Of a stretch of 64,000 nucleotides of DNA, positions 8,377 through 17,018 are shown in pieces (position 1 is the stretch's first letter; each line of letters begins with the position of its first letter). Location: NCBI RefSeq assembly GCF_020216065.1, contig NZ_JAIWNA010000009.1, positions 124,001-188,000 of the forward strand, written 5' to 3'. Source of the stretch: Nocardia rosealba. GTDB lineage: Bacteria; Actinomycetota; Actinomycetes; Mycobacteriales; Mycobacteriaceae. The notes beneath the pieces are model-generated. The model did no database searches and had not been told where the DNA came from. It worked only from the letters and a program-made list of their open reading frames with translations. The translations under genes were made by a program, and so were the position numbers.

Positions 8377-8811
8377 ATGGACCGCGGTGACTCGCTCGGG
8401 TACGTGATCAACCACCTCGCGCGCCTCATGGAACAGGCGCTGCGCGACCGCATCGCCCGGCACGGGGTGGTGCCGGGCCAATTCGCGCAACTGCTCGCCC
8501 TGTACGAGCAGGAGGGAATCTCGCAACAGCAGCTCTGCGAGAAGGTTCGTATCGACCAGTCGACGATGGCGCACACGCTCAAACGGATGGAGCGCGACGG
8601 CCTCGTCGAACGCACACCCGACCCCGCCGACGGCCGACGGGCACTGATCCACCTCACCGACCGGTCGCGCCGGCTCCGCCCCGCGTTGGAAGCGGCGGCC
8701 CGAGAGGTGAACGCCCTTGCGACAGCGGGATTTTCCGACGCCGAGCGCGAAGAACTGCTGCGCCTGGCCGCCCAGGCGATCGGCAACCTCGAAGCCGATC
8801 GCGGCACCTGA
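8377..8811 (+). CDS. MarR-family transcriptional regulator
   Basis: A 144-residue winged-helix protein. The central part QLLALYEQEGISQQQL, CEKVRIDQSTMAHTLKRMERDGLVERT and the wing DPADGRRALIHLT are the standard MarR recognition helix and beta-wing. ATG 8377 is used because GGGAG lies just upstream; the frame is open further upstream but would run through the palindrome. The adjacent membrane gene follows after 20 bases and is the likely regulated partner. The inducer cannot be told from the sequence. Confidence 0.88.
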   Translation: MDRGDSLGYVINHLARLMEQALRDRIARHGVVPGQFAQLLALYEQEGISQQQLCEKVRIDQSTMAHTLKRMERDGLVERTPDPADGRRALIHLTDRSRRLRPALEAAAREVNALATAGFSDAEREELLRLAAQAIGNLEADRGT

Positions 8812-8831
8812 CGACTGAACAGAGGTACCCC

Positions 8832-9281
8832 ATGCTCACTCGAATCCACCCCATCGCGGGCGTGATCGGACTGCTCACCATTCTCACGTTCTGGGTGTCC
8901 ACGGTGCTCAGTGAGCTCAGCGGGTCGAAAGACGCCGTAGTCGCCGTGAAACAGGCCGTCCCGTGGGCGCTCCCGGTGCTGGTGCTCGCGCTAGCCGCGA
9001 CCGGCGGCACCGGCTTCCGGCTGGCGGGAAATTCGACGCTGCCCCTCGTCGTCGCGAAGAAACGGCGGATGCCGATCATCGCGGCCAACGGTCTGCTCGT
9101 GTTGATCCCGTCGGCGATCGTCCTCGCGGTTCTCGCCGGGCGCGACCGGTTCGGGCCGCTGTTCTACGGTGTTCAGGCACTCGAACTCGTGGCGGGCGCC
9201 GTCAATATCGTCCTCATGTCGCTGAATGTGCGCGACGGTCTGCGCCTCGCCGGGCGGTACCGGACTCCGGAACAGGCGTAG
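8832..9281 (+). CDS. Four-helix membrane protein, unknown function
   Basis: A 149-residue protein with four hydrophobic segments, roughly residues 5-25, 43-62, 80-100 and 110-130, and short charged loops (VAKKRRMP between helices two and three, VRDGLRLAGRYR at the end). I do not recognise a family. It is preceded by AGAGGT and lies 20 bases after the MarR regulator, so the two are probably one operon, a layout often seen with efflux or stress-responsive membrane proteins. It ends four bases before the convergent GlxA-type gene. Confidence 0.7.
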   Translation: MLTRIHPIAGVIGLLTILTFWVSTVLSELSGSKDAVVAVKQAVPWALPVLVLALAATGGTGFRLAGNSTLPLVVAKKRRMPIIAANGLLVLIPSAIVLAVLAGRDRFGPLFYGVQALELVAGAVNIVLMSLNVRDGLRLAGRYRTPEQA

Positions 9282-9285
9282 TCGT

Positions 9286-10248
9286 TCAGTTTCCGGAGCC
9301 GAAGCGCCTGCGGTACTCGGTGGGGGCGAGGCCGACTTGGCGCTGGAAATGGTGACGCAGCAGCGCGCCGGATCCGAAACCGCACTGGTCGGCGACGCGT
9401 TCCAGCGGCAGCTCGGTGGCTTCGAGTAGATGTTTGGCGAACAGGACGCGCTGCGTGGTGAGCCATTTGACCGGGGTGGTTCCGGTTTCGGCGGCGAAGC
9501 GGCGGGCGAAGGTTCGGGTGGACATGCTGGCGCGGGCGGCGAGTTCGTCGACGGTGTGTGGATGCGCCAGATTCTCGCTCAGCCAGGCGAGGAGGTCCGA
9601 CAGGCCTGCGGCGTGGCATTCGGGGATGGGCTGCTCGATGAACTGGCGCTGACCACCGTCGCGCTGGGGTGGAACCACCATGCGGCGAGCGATGCCGTTG
9701 GCGGCGGCCGTGCCGATCTCGCGGCGGACCAGGTGCAGGCAGGCATCGATGCCCGCCGCGGTGCCCGCACTGGTGATCAGGTTGCCTTCGTCGACGAACA
9801 GCACGTCGGGGTCGACCGTGGCCTCGGGGTACTTGGCGGCGAGGGTGTCGACGTAGCGCCAATGGGTCGTGCATTTGCGCCCGTCCAGCAGGCCTGCCTC
9901 ACCTGCCAGGAATGCCCCGGAACAGACGGTGAGCACGGTGGCGCCCGCGTCGGAGGCCGCGCGCACCGCCTCGACGACACCGGGTTGGTAGGCGTGTGCG
10001 GTGGTGAAGGGGAATGCCGGAATCGCGACGAGATCGGCGTTCACGAGTTCGTCGAGACCGTATTCGGGTGTCACGGTGACGCCGGGAGTCGTCGAGCGCA
10101 GCGGCTTACCAGGCTCCGCCCCGCACACCCGGAACTCGAAACCGGGCAACCCGTCGGCGGTGCGGTCGAGCCCGAAAACCTCGCAGACGACGCCGAACTC
10201 GAACATCGCGAGCTTCTCGTTGAGGACGACCGCAACCCTGGACAGCAT
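9286..10248 (-). CDS. GlxA-type AraC-family regulator (DJ-1/PfpI + HTH)
   Basis: The N-terminal half is a DJ-1/PfpI-like domain (VVLNEKLAMFEFGVVCEVFG, then the nucleophile-elbow region TVCSGAFLAGEAGLLDG). The C-terminal third is a double helix-turn-helix of the AraC type (LAARASMSTRTFARRFAAETG and VADQCGFGSGALLRHHFQRQVG). Members such as GlxA regulate catabolic genes. I prefer ATG 10248, since TAGGAT lies six bases before it and would give a leaderless message; the GTG one codon upstream is possible. The small membrane ORF transcribed divergently may be a target. Confidence 0.88.
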   Translation of the reverse strand: MLSRVAVVLNEKLAMFEFGVVCEVFGLDRTADGLPGFEFRVCGAEPGKPLRSTTPGVTVTPEYGLDELVNADLVAIPAFPFTTAHAYQPGVVEAVRAASDAGATVLTVCSGAFLAGEAGLLDGRKCTTHWRYVDTLAAKYPEATVDPDVLFVDEGNLITSAGTAAGIDACLHLVRREIGTAAANGIARRMVVPPQRDGGQRQFIEQPIPECHAAGLSDLLAWLSENLAHPHTVDELAARASMSTRTFARRFAAETGTTPVKWLTTQRVLFAKHLLEATELPLERVADQCGFGSGALLRHHFQRQVGLAPTEYRRRFGSGN

Positions 10249-10333
10249 CACCCCATCCTACTGGCTGGATTTTTACGCACAATGACAGAACAGCCACTTT
10301 CGGCTGAAAACCAACGGGCGCAAAATTACTGCC

Positions 10334-10501
10334 ATGCTTACTTTTCTGATCGTCCTCGCCGCCATCACCGCACTCGCCGTCCTCGCCGGACGTGGCACGG
10401 CGGGCGCCACCGGGGTCGTCGACCGCGACGCTCAGCGCATCGATGCCGAGCTCCGCGCGATCGCCGGCTATTCGACCGAGATCCGTCCGGGCAATTTCTG
10501 A
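10334..10501 (+). CDS. Small single-span membrane protein, 55 aa
   Basis: The frame runs from ATG 10334 to TGA 10501. Residues 1-18 (MLTFLIVLAAITALAVLA) form one membrane segment or uncleaved signal anchor, followed by GRGTAGATG and a charged tail with DRDAQRIDAELRAIAGY that could form an amphipathic helix. I recognise no family. The gene lies between a divergent GlxA-type regulator and a convergent terminator hairpin, in otherwise unoccupied DNA. The hydrophobic/charged layout and its position support a real gene, but there is no strong ribosome binding site. Confidence 0.5.
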   Translation: MLTFLIVLAAITALAVLAGRGTAGATGVVDRDAQRIDAELRAIAGYSTEIRPGNF

Positions 10502-10507
10502 AACAAC

Positions 10508-10543
10508 GAATGCCGTCCCATCCGGATGGATGGAACGGCATTC
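10508..10543. terminator. Bidirectional hairpin between convergent genes
   Basis: GAATGCCGT and ACGGCATTC form a perfect 9-base outer stem around an inner CCATCC/GGATGG pairing. It is placed between the end of the 55-aa ORF and the end of the DUF3043 gene and can serve both. There is no long T tract. Confidence 0.7.
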
Positions 10544-10558
10544 GCGCAGGTGCGGAAG

Positions 10559-11218
10559 TTATACCGCGTCGCCCGGGCCGACCCGCGGCTTCGGGGCACG
10601 CATCTTGCGGATCTGGGACGCGCGGACGAAGGCGTACCAGCCCAGCTTGAAACCGGTGTCGGTGGTCTCGGGGAACCGCTCGATCACCCGGTTGTTCACG
10701 ATCCTGCCGAGCACGAAACCCTCGATGATCATGAACAGCATCATCACCAGCATGGCGAGAGTGATGATGCTGTTGAGCTGCGGCGCCACGAACATCGTCA
10801 GGATGAGCACCAGCGCCATCGGCATGAACAAACCGACCAGGTTGCGGCGCGCGTCGACCAGATCGCGCACATACGCGCGAACGGGGCCCTGGTCACGGGG
10901 CAGCAGGTACTTGTCCTCGCCCGCCAGCATCCTGGCGCGCCGCTCCTGCACCGCGGCGCGGCGATCGGCGGCCGCAGCCTTACGGTCGGCGCGGTTGCCC
11001 TTGGCCGCCTTGCGGCGGGCCCGTGCCTCCTTGGCCGTCATCGGGGCGGGCGCCACCGGGCCGCGTCGTTTGCCTTCGGCGTCACGCCTTTTCGGGGTCG
11101 GGCGACCCTTACCCGGGGTGGTCGATGCGGGTGCGGCGGCGGTCTTCTCGACGTCGGGCACCGAGGGGTCGACGGACTCGTCGATGGTGCTGGACTCGTC
11201 GCGACGGAACAATTTCAC
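10559..11218 (-). CDS. DUF3043 membrane protein
   Basis: A 219-residue protein whose first half is a highly charged, Ala/Lys/Arg-rich region (KEARARRKAAKGNRADRK), probably a cytoplasmic coiled helix, followed by two membrane helices (LVGLFMPMALVLILTMFV and ITLAMLVMMLFMIIEGFVLG) and a conserved tail with GFKLGWYAFVRASQIRKMRAPKPRV. This matches the actinobacterial DUF3043 family, which has no known function. I prefer GTG 11218 (VKLFRRDESS), since TAGCCT lies seven bases before it; GTG 11224 is the alternative. It is divergent from erpA, as in related genomes. Confidence 0.82.
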   Translation of the reverse strand: MKLFRRDESSTIDESVDPSVPDVEKTAAAPASTTPGKGRPTPKRRDAEGKRRGPVAPAPMTAKEARARRKAAKGNRADRKAAAADRRAAVQERRARMLAGEDKYLLPRDQGPVRAYVRDLVDARRNLVGLFMPMALVLILTMFVAPQLNSIITLAMLVMMLFMIIEGFVLGRIVNNRVIERFPETTDTGFKLGWYAFVRASQIRKMRAPKPRVGPGDAV

Positions 11219-11475
11219 GTCCACCAGGCTATTCGATGGGGTCGAGCAGGGGGAAACTCGGTCTCCCCGGCGGTGCCGGTGGTCTCACCGCCGAACCGAT
11301 GCGAGCTGGATCACACCCGATGGGCGAGTAGTGTGGGCACGAGCACCCGGGGCGGGTCCACACGCGCCGGCATGGGTGGCAAAATGGAATAACGCAGCCG
11401 GTGCGATGTGTTGATTTCAGTCGTGCGCTGTGCACCTGAGGTCCGTTGACGGGCTGAGCCGAACTAGGAGTGTCC

Positions 11476-11832
11476 ATGACTGTGCAGAACGAGACCGCCA
11501 CCGAAACCCACGGTGCGACGCTGACCGACGCTGCCGCCGCCAAGGCGAAGGCGCTGCTCGACCAGGAAGGTCGCGACGACCTCGCCCTGCGGATCGCCGT
11601 GCAGCCGGGTGGCTGTGCCGGCCTGCGGTACCAGCTGTTCTTCGACGACCGCGTCCTCGACGGTGACATCGTCGTCGAGTTCTCCGGTGTGAAGCTGGCG
11701 GTCGACCGCATGAGCGCCCCCTACATCCAGGGCGCCTCGATCGACTTCGTCGACACCATCGAGAAGCAGGGCTTCACCATCGACAACCCGAACGCGACGG
11801 GCTCCTGCGCCTGCGGCGATTCGTTCAACTGA
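11476..11832 (+). CDS. erpA: Iron-sulfur cluster insertion protein (A-type carrier)
   Basis: An A-type carrier (HesB/IscA/ErpA family) of 118 residues that delivers Fe-S clusters to client proteins. All three cluster-ligating cysteines are present: Cys47 in PGGCAGLRYQLFFDD, and Cys111 and Cys113 in GSCACGDSF. The start is ATG 11476 with AGGAG six bases upstream; a GTG two codons earlier sits on the ribosome binding site itself. It corresponds to M. tuberculosis Rv2204c and lies, as there, near adoK and asnB. Confidence 0.93.
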   Translation: MTVQNETATETHGATLTDAAAAKAKALLDQEGRDDLALRIAVQPGGCAGLRYQLFFDDRVLDGDIVVEFSGVKLAVDRMSAPYIQGASIDFVDTIEKQGFTIDNPNATGSCACGDSFN

Positions 11833-11947
11833 GGTCGGCTGCCGCGGGTTTGCGGGCTCCGTGAACCCGCGCTCACATGCGCCGCGACGACGTGGCGAGG
11901 TGACCAAGAGGTGAACTACCGGCGGTCACGCTTGCTACGGTTGAGGT

Positions 11948-11973
11948 CCGGGATCGGGTGATCCCGGGCTTCT
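11948..11973 (+). terminator. Hairpin with T-rich tail between erpA and adoK
   Basis: CCGGGATC and GATCCCGG form a perfect 8-base stem with a GGGT loop, followed by GCTTCTTTGTTT. It lies 116 bases after erpA and 35 bases before adoK, so it could end erpA transcription or act as an attenuator in the adoK leader. Confidence 0.65.
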
Positions 11974-12007
11974 TTGTTTCCGTCTAGCGCCGAAGGGGCT
12001 TCGCCTC

Positions 12008-12976
12008 GTGTCTGTAGCCGTGTCCGCGTCCATCGCCACCGACCACCTCATGCGTTTCCCCGGCAAATTCGCCGATGCGCTGCTCGCCGATCAGCTCGAC
12101 CATGTGTCGCTGAGTTTCCTCGTCGACGATCTGCAGATCCGCCGCGGCGGCGTCGCGGGCAACATCGCCTACGCGATGGGCCTGCTGAAGCAGCGCCCGC
12201 TGCTCGTCGGCGCGGTCGGCGCCGACTTCGCCGAGTACCGGAAGTGGCTGGAGGACAACGGGGTCGACTGCTCGGCCGTGCACGTGTCGACCAAGTCCCA
12301 CACCGCCCGTTTCGTGTGCACCACCGATGAGACGATGGCCCAGATCGCGTCGTTCTACCCCGGCGCCATGAGCGAGGCGCGCGAGATCGACATCGCCGCG
12401 ATCGCCGCCGATCACGCGGTGGATCTGGTGCTGGTCGGCGCAAACGACCCCGAGGCGATGATCGCCCACACCCGCCAGGCCAAGGCGCAGGGCATTCCGT
12501 ACGCGGCCGACCCGTCGCAGCAGCTGGCCCGCCTCGACGGCGAGCAGGCCGCCGAACTCGTCGACGGCGCCGCCTACCTGTTCACCAACAAGTACGAGTG
12601 GGCGCTGCTGCAGTCCAAGACCGGCCTGAGCGAAGCCGAGATCACCGCCAAGGTGGGCATCCGGGTCACCACCCTCGGCGCCGAGGGCGTGCTCGTGGTC
12701 GACACCGATGGCACCGAGGTCCGCGTAGGTGTGGTTCCCGAGCTGAGCAAGGTCGACCCGACCGGCGTCGGCGACGGTTTCCGCGCGGGCTTCCTCACCG
12801 CCCACCGGGCGGGCCTGAGCCTGGAGCGCGCCGCCCAGCTCGGCTCCCTCATCGCCGTCCTCGTCCTGGAAACCACCGGCACCCAGGAATGGACCCTCAA
12901 CACCGAAGACGCACTCGAACGCCTCACCAAGGCCTACGGCCCCGAATCCGCCGACGACCTGGCCGTTCTCCTCTAG
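12008..12976 (+). CDS. adoK: Adenosine kinase, PfkB family
   Basis: A 322-residue PfkB-family sugar kinase. The N-terminal GGVAGNIAYAMGLL substrate site and the C-terminal VDPTGVGDGFRAGFL motif, whose Asp in GVGDGF is the catalytic base, are intact. Synteny with erpA and asnB matches M. tuberculosis Rv2202c, the unusual bacterial adenosine kinase that resembles ribokinases. The specific substrate follows from that synteny and not from residues I can read. The start is GTG 12008 with GAAGGGG about nine bases upstream. A strong hairpin follows. Confidence 0.85.
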   Translation: MSVAVSASIATDHLMRFPGKFADALLADQLDHVSLSFLVDDLQIRRGGVAGNIAYAMGLLKQRPLLVGAVGADFAEYRKWLEDNGVDCSAVHVSTKSHTARFVCTTDETMAQIASFYPGAMSEAREIDIAAIAADHAVDLVLVGANDPEAMIAHTRQAKAQGIPYAADPSQQLARLDGEQAAELVDGAAYLFTNKYEWALLQSKTGLSEAEITAKVGIRVTTLGAEGVLVVDTDGTEVRVGVVPELSKVDPTGVGDGFRAGFLTAHRAGLSLERAAQLGSLIAVLVLETTGTQEWTLNTEDALERLTKAYGPESADDLAVLL

Positions 12977-12993
12977 CCGGACATCTTGAAACG

Positions 12994-13027
12994 ACGAACG
13001 CCCCCGGGATTTCCCGGGGGCGTTCGT
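12994..13027. terminator. Bidirectional intrinsic terminator
   Basis: ACGAACGCCCCCGGGA and TCCCGGGGGCGTTCGT form a perfect inverted repeat with a two-base loop, between the convergent adoK and asnB genes. It ends both transcripts. Confidence 0.88.
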
Positions 13028-13033
13028 GGTGTG

Positions 13034-14977
13034 TCAGAGGGAGACGGGATAGGTCGGTTCCTGGATTTCGGGCTTGATGCGGTCTTCGACGAAGATGCCG
13101 TGCCAGACCATGAAGACCAGCAGGGTCCACAGGCGGCGGCTGTGGTCGGAGACGCCCGCTTTGTGGTCGCGCAGCATCTGCAGGACGGCCTGCTTGTTCA
13201 GCAGGTGGTCGGTCTGGGACTCGGCGATCTGGGTTTCGGCCCAGTCGTAGAGTTCGGTGCCGCGCAGCCAGTGGCGCAGGGGGACCGGGAAGCCGAGCTT
13301 GGCGCGGTTGAGGACGTGGTCGGGGACGATGCCGTCCAGGGCCTGACGCAGCGCGTACTTCGAGGTTTCCTTGGTGATCTTCTGGTCGTAGGGGATGCCC
13401 TCGGCTACGCGCATCACCTCGTTGTCCAGGAACGGCACGCGCAGCTCCAGGGAGTTGGCCATGGTCATCTTGTCGGCCTTGACCAGGATGTCGCCGCGCA
13501 ACCAGGTGAACAGGTCGAGGTGCTGCATGCGCGCGACCGGGTCCCAGCCCCTGGACTGGGCGTAGATCGGGGCGGTGACGTCCTGGTGGGTCCACTCCGG
13601 GCGGAACTCACGCAGCACCGAACGCAGCTGGGCGTCGTTGAAGCTGCGGGCATTGCCGTAGTAGCGGTCCTCGAGGCTGAGCGAGCCGCGCTGCAGCAGG
13701 GACTTGCCGCGCTTGCCGTCGGGGATACGGTCGCCCAGCTTGCCGACGAGTTTGCGCACTCCGGCGGGCAGGTACTCGAAAGGCTTGAGCGACAACGGTT
13801 CCCGGTAGATGGTGTAGCCGCCGAAAAGTTCGTCGGCGCCCTCGCCGGACAGCACTACCTTGACGTGCTTACGGGCTTCCTTGGCCACGAAGTACAGCGG
13901 GACCAGCGCCGGGTCGGCGACCGGGTCGTCGAGGTACCAGACGATCTCCGGGATGGCGGCGGCGAACTCGGCGGGGGAGACCACCTTCACGATGTGGCGG
14001 GCGCCGATCAGCTCGGCGCTCTCGGCGGCCACGTCGACCTCGGAGTAGCCCTCGCGCTCGAACCCGGTGGTGAAGGTGATGAGCTTCGGGTTGTGGCGCA
14101 TGGCCAGCGCGGCGATGGCGGTGGAGTCGATGCCGCCGGACAGGAACGAACCGACCGTGACATCGGCGCGCATGTGCTTGGCGACCGAGTCCTCGAGCGC
14201 GGCGGCGATCTCCGCGTAGCGGCCCTGTGCGGCGCCCTCGGCGAACGGGCGCACCCGGAAGTCGGGGCGGAAGTAGCGGGTGGCCGACGGCTGCGCGCCC
14301 ACCCGAACGGTGGCGTAGGTGCCGGATTCGAGGCGGCGGATGTTCTTGTGCAGCGACTCGGGCTCCGGCACGTACTGCAGCACCGTGTAGTGCTCGAGGG
14401 CGCGCGGGTCGAGCTCGTCGGACAGACCGAGCGGGCTCAGCAGTTCGAGCACGCTCTTCTTCTCGCTGGCGAACGCGGTGCCGCCGGGGCCGGTGGCGTA
14501 GAACAGCGGCTTGATGCCGAAGGGGTCGCGGGCCAGGAACAGCTCCTGCTTCTCGGTGTCCCAGATCGCGAAGGCGAACATGCCGCGCAGCTTGCGCACG
14601 GCCTCGGGGCCCCAGAAGTGGAAGGCGGCGACGATCGACTCGCCGTCACCGTCGGTGGCGAAGATCTTGCCCTCGGGGAATTCGGCGCCGTGTTCGGCGG
14701 CCAGCTGTTCGCGCAGTTCGAGGTAGTTGTAGATCTCGCCGTTGAAGGTCATCGCGTAGCGCTGCGGGTTGTCCGCCGGGCCCCAGCGCAGCGGCTGGTG
14801 CGAGTGCTCGATATCGATGATGGAGAGGCGGTTGAAGCCGAAGATCATGTGATCGTCGTGCCAGGTGCCCTTCTCGTCCGGGCCGCGGTGGCGCTGGCAG
14901 TGCAGGGCGTCGTAGACCTGATCGACCACCTCGGTCGTCGCCGCATCAGCTGTCAGGAATCCGAGCAGTCCGCACAC
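13034..14977 (-). CDS. asnB: Asparagine synthase (glutamine-hydrolysing)
   Basis: AsnB makes asparagine from aspartate, ATP and glutamine. The chosen start is GTG 14977, because the next codon is Cys (fMet-Cys-GLLGFLTA), and the glutaminase nucleophile must be residue 2 after Met removal; AGAAGG lies about ten bases upstream. The N-terminal class II amidotransferase domain has NRLSIIDIEHSHQP and TFNGEIYNYLELR, and the C-terminal synthetase domain has the PP-loop SGGIDSTAIAALA and the GEGADELFGGY motif. The protein has 647 residues, matching M. tuberculosis Rv2201, and could also act in amidation of cell-wall precursors. Confidence 0.94.
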   Translation of the reverse strand: MCGLLGFLTADAATTEVVDQVYDALHCQRHRGPDEKGTWHDDHMIFGFNRLSIIDIEHSHQPLRWGPADNPQRYAMTFNGEIYNYLELREQLAAEHGAEFPEGKIFATDGDGESIVAAFHFWGPEAVRKLRGMFAFAIWDTEKQELFLARDPFGIKPLFYATGPGGTAFASEKKSVLELLSPLGLSDELDPRALEHYTVLQYVPEPESLHKNIRRLESGTYATVRVGAQPSATRYFRPDFRVRPFAEGAAQGRYAEIAAALEDSVAKHMRADVTVGSFLSGGIDSTAIAALAMRHNPKLITFTTGFEREGYSEVDVAAESAELIGARHIVKVVSPAEFAAAIPEIVWYLDDPVADPALVPLYFVAKEARKHVKVVLSGEGADELFGGYTIYREPLSLKPFEYLPAGVRKLVGKLGDRIPDGKRGKSLLQRGSLSLEDRYYGNARSFNDAQLRSVLREFRPEWTHQDVTAPIYAQSRGWDPVARMQHLDLFTWLRGDILVKADKMTMANSLELRVPFLDNEVMRVAEGIPYDQKITKETSKYALRQALDGIVPDHVLNRAKLGFPVPLRHWLRGTELYDWAETQIAESQTDHLLNKQAVLQMLRDHKAGVSDHSRRLWTLLVFMVWHGIFVEDRIKPEIQEPTYPVSL

Positions 14978-15420
14978 GTGTCGGCAACCTTCTCTCGTTC
15001 GATGTGCGCATGAGCGACCCTGGCGGGCTCGGCGCGTGGACGTCCGGCGCGACGGGGTCGACCGGGGTTGCACTGAACTCTACCGACTCCGCTCGCCCGG
15101 TACCCAGGCGAGCGGGCATGTGCGCCGCGAAACCCGGTGCGGCGGTTCGCGCGTCCGCCCGAATCGCCGGGTCGCGCGAACAGAACCGCAGGTCGTGCGG
15201 TCGCGTCCGATCAAGGCGGAGTGTCGAATCCGACCCCGCGACAAGACAGCACCCGCTTTGGTCTACGCTGCGTAGTACTCAGGTCCTTCTCAGGTGAACC
15301 GGCGTCACAGCCGCGATACTCGGGACGGACCGAAACGTGCTGGAAAACGTGTCGGACGGGCGGATCGCGGCCCCGAAGACGCAAAGTGTCGGAATGTGTA
15401 GCGACCAGGAAGGCGTGAGC
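14978..15420. promoter_or_regulatory. Divergent asnB/ctaC promoter region
   Basis: This 443-base stretch has no convincing gene. It must hold promoters for asnB and ctaC. The clearest element is the inverted repeat CTACGC-T-GCGTAG at 15263-15275, about 145 bases before the ctaC start, overlapping a possible TACGCT -10 hexamer. The ctaC message therefore probably has a long 5' leader. I see no riboswitch I can name. Confidence 0.4.
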
Positions 15421-16515
15421 GTGGCGCACAAGGCGAGCGAAGAGATCGGGGCTCGACCCGTTCGGGGTCGGCAGGGCCGTATCCTTCGGCGGGCCGGGCT
15501 GGCGGTGTCCTTGGGGATGACTGCTCTCCTGGTCTCGGGCTGCTCGATCGACAATGTTTGGCTGCGGTTCGGCTGGCCCTCGGGCATCACGCCGCAGGCG
15601 ACCCGGATGCGGGAGCTGTGGACCTGGTCGGTCCTGGCCGCGCTCGCCATGGGCGTGCTGGTGTGGGGTCTGACCTTCTGGACCGTCATCATGCACCGCA
15701 AGCGCAAGGACTCCCCGGAGTTCCCGCGCCAGACGGGCTACAACGTGTCGCTGGAGCTGACCTACACCGCGATCCCGTTCGTGATCATCGCGGTGCTGTT
15801 CTACTTCACCGTCGTCGTGCAGAACTACGTGCACGAGAAGACCGACAACCCGGACGTCACCGTCGACGTGACCGCCTTCCAGTGGAACTGGAAGTTCGGC
15901 TACCGCGACGTGGCCAATGTGGGCGGCCTCACCTGGAACGGCATCGACACCGAGCGGGAGCTGGCCAACGAGGAGCAGCTGCGCGGCTACGAGGAGCGCG
16001 AGGGCGACCACGGCAAGAAGCAGCCGGGCCCCCTGCACGGCAAGCCGGCCAACGACATCCTCTCGTACCTGCACTACGACAAGGTCGAGACCGTCGGTTC
16101 CAGCACCGAGATCCCGATCCTGGTGCTGCCGACCGGCAAGCGCATCGAGTTCCAGCTCGCCGCCGCCGACGTGATCCACGCCTTCTGGGTGCCGGAGTTC
16201 ATGTTCAAGCGCGACGTGATGCCGAACCCGAAGGAAAACCAGTCCGACAACGTCTTCCAGATCTCCGAGATCGAGAAGGAAGGCGCGTTCGTCGGGCGCT
16301 GCGCCGAGATGTGCGGCACCTACCACTCGATGATGAACTTCGAGGTCCGCGCGGTCTCGCCGGAGAAGTTCGCCCAGTACCTGCAGGCGCGCATCGACGG
16401 CAAGACCAACGGTCAGGCCCTCGAGGCGATCGGCGAGTCCCCGGTGGCCACCTCCACGTACCCCTTCAACACCAAGCGCGATATCAAGAGCGCTTCGGTG
16501 AACGAGAGCAAGTGA
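15421..16515 (+). CDS. ctaC: Cytochrome c oxidase subunit II (lipoprotein)
   Basis: Subunit II of the aa3 oxidase takes electrons from the bc1 complex through its CuA centre. From GTG 15421 (AGGAAGG seven bases upstream) the protein has 364 residues: a lipobox LLVSGC (Cys41), two membrane helices at about 68-90 and 112-135, and a periplasmic cupredoxin domain. The CuA ligands are all present: His253, then CAEMCGTYHSMM giving Cys294, Glu296, Cys298, His302 and Met305. The 50-residue charged insert before the CuA domain (about 168-220) is typical of actinobacteria and probably docks the supercomplex. Followed by ctaF after 10 bases. Confidence 0.95.
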   Translation: MAHKASEEIGARPVRGRQGRILRRAGLAVSLGMTALLVSGCSIDNVWLRFGWPSGITPQATRMRELWTWSVLAALAMGVLVWGLTFWTVIMHRKRKDSPEFPRQTGYNVSLELTYTAIPFVIIAVLFYFTVVVQNYVHEKTDNPDVTVDVTAFQWNWKFGYRDVANVGGLTWNGIDTERELANEEQLRGYEEREGDHGKKQPGPLHGKPANDILSYLHYDKVETVGSSTEIPILVLPTGKRIEFQLAAADVIHAFWVPEFMFKRDVMPNPKENQSDNVFQISEIEKEGAFVGRCAEMCGTYHSMMNFEVRAVSPEKFAQYLQARIDGKTNGQALEAIGESPVATSTYPFNTKRDIKSASVNESK

Positions 16516-16525
16516 GGATTCTGAT

Positions 16526-16942
16526 ATGAGGATCGAAGCACGGATCTTCGAACTGCTCACGGCGTTCTTCATCCTGGTGGGCATCGTCTACGGCTTCTTC
16601 ACCGCGCAGTCGCGCACCGGCATCGAGTGGGCCGGTACCACCGCGATCGTGCTGACCGCGGGCCTGTCGCTGATCATCGGCACCTACTTCCGGTTCGTCG
16701 CCCGCCGCATCGACCTGCGGCCCGAGGACTTCGAGGACGCCGAGATCGTCGACGGTGCAGGCGACCTCGGCTTCTTCTCGCCCGGTAGCTTCTGGCCCAT
16801 CACCCTGGCCGCCGCCGGTTCGGTGACGGCGCTCGGCCTGGCCTTCTTCCAGTTCTGGTTGATCGGCCTCGGCGTGGTGATGGTTCTCGCCGCTGCCGCC
16901 GGCCTGGTCTTCGAGTACTACCTGGGCGTCGAGAAGCACTGA
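16526..16942 (+). CDS. ctaF: Cytochrome c oxidase subunit IV, actinobacterial type
   Basis: CtaF is a small subunit specific to the actinobacterial aa3 oxidase. The 138-residue protein has membrane helices at about 8-28, 35-55, and a long hydrophobic pair at 90-130, with the conserved RIEARIFEL start, RRIDLRPEDFEDAEI loop and FEYYLGVEKH end. It directly follows ctaC, as in M. tuberculosis, and a strong hairpin ends the unit. Confidence 0.93.
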   Translation: MRIEARIFELLTAFFILVGIVYGFFTAQSRTGIEWAGTTAIVLTAGLSLIIGTYFRFVARRIDLRPEDFEDAEIVDGAGDLGFFSPGSFWPITLAAAGSVTALGLAFFQFWLIGLGVVMVLAAAAGLVFEYYLGVEKH

Positions 16943-16952
16943 CGCGCTACGC

Positions 16953-16990
16953 ACAATCGCCGCAATCCTGTACGGGATTGCGGCGATTGT
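16953..16990. terminator. Terminator after ctaC-ctaF
   Basis: ACAATCGCCGCAATCC and GGATTGCGGCGATTGT are perfectly complementary around a short loop. The hairpin lies between convergent ctaF and the proline-rich gene at the end of the polyketide operon, so it marks the left edge of that accessory island. Confidence 0.88.
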
Positions 16991-17018
16991 CGTTTCGGGA
17001 CCTTCGGTAGGTCCGGGA

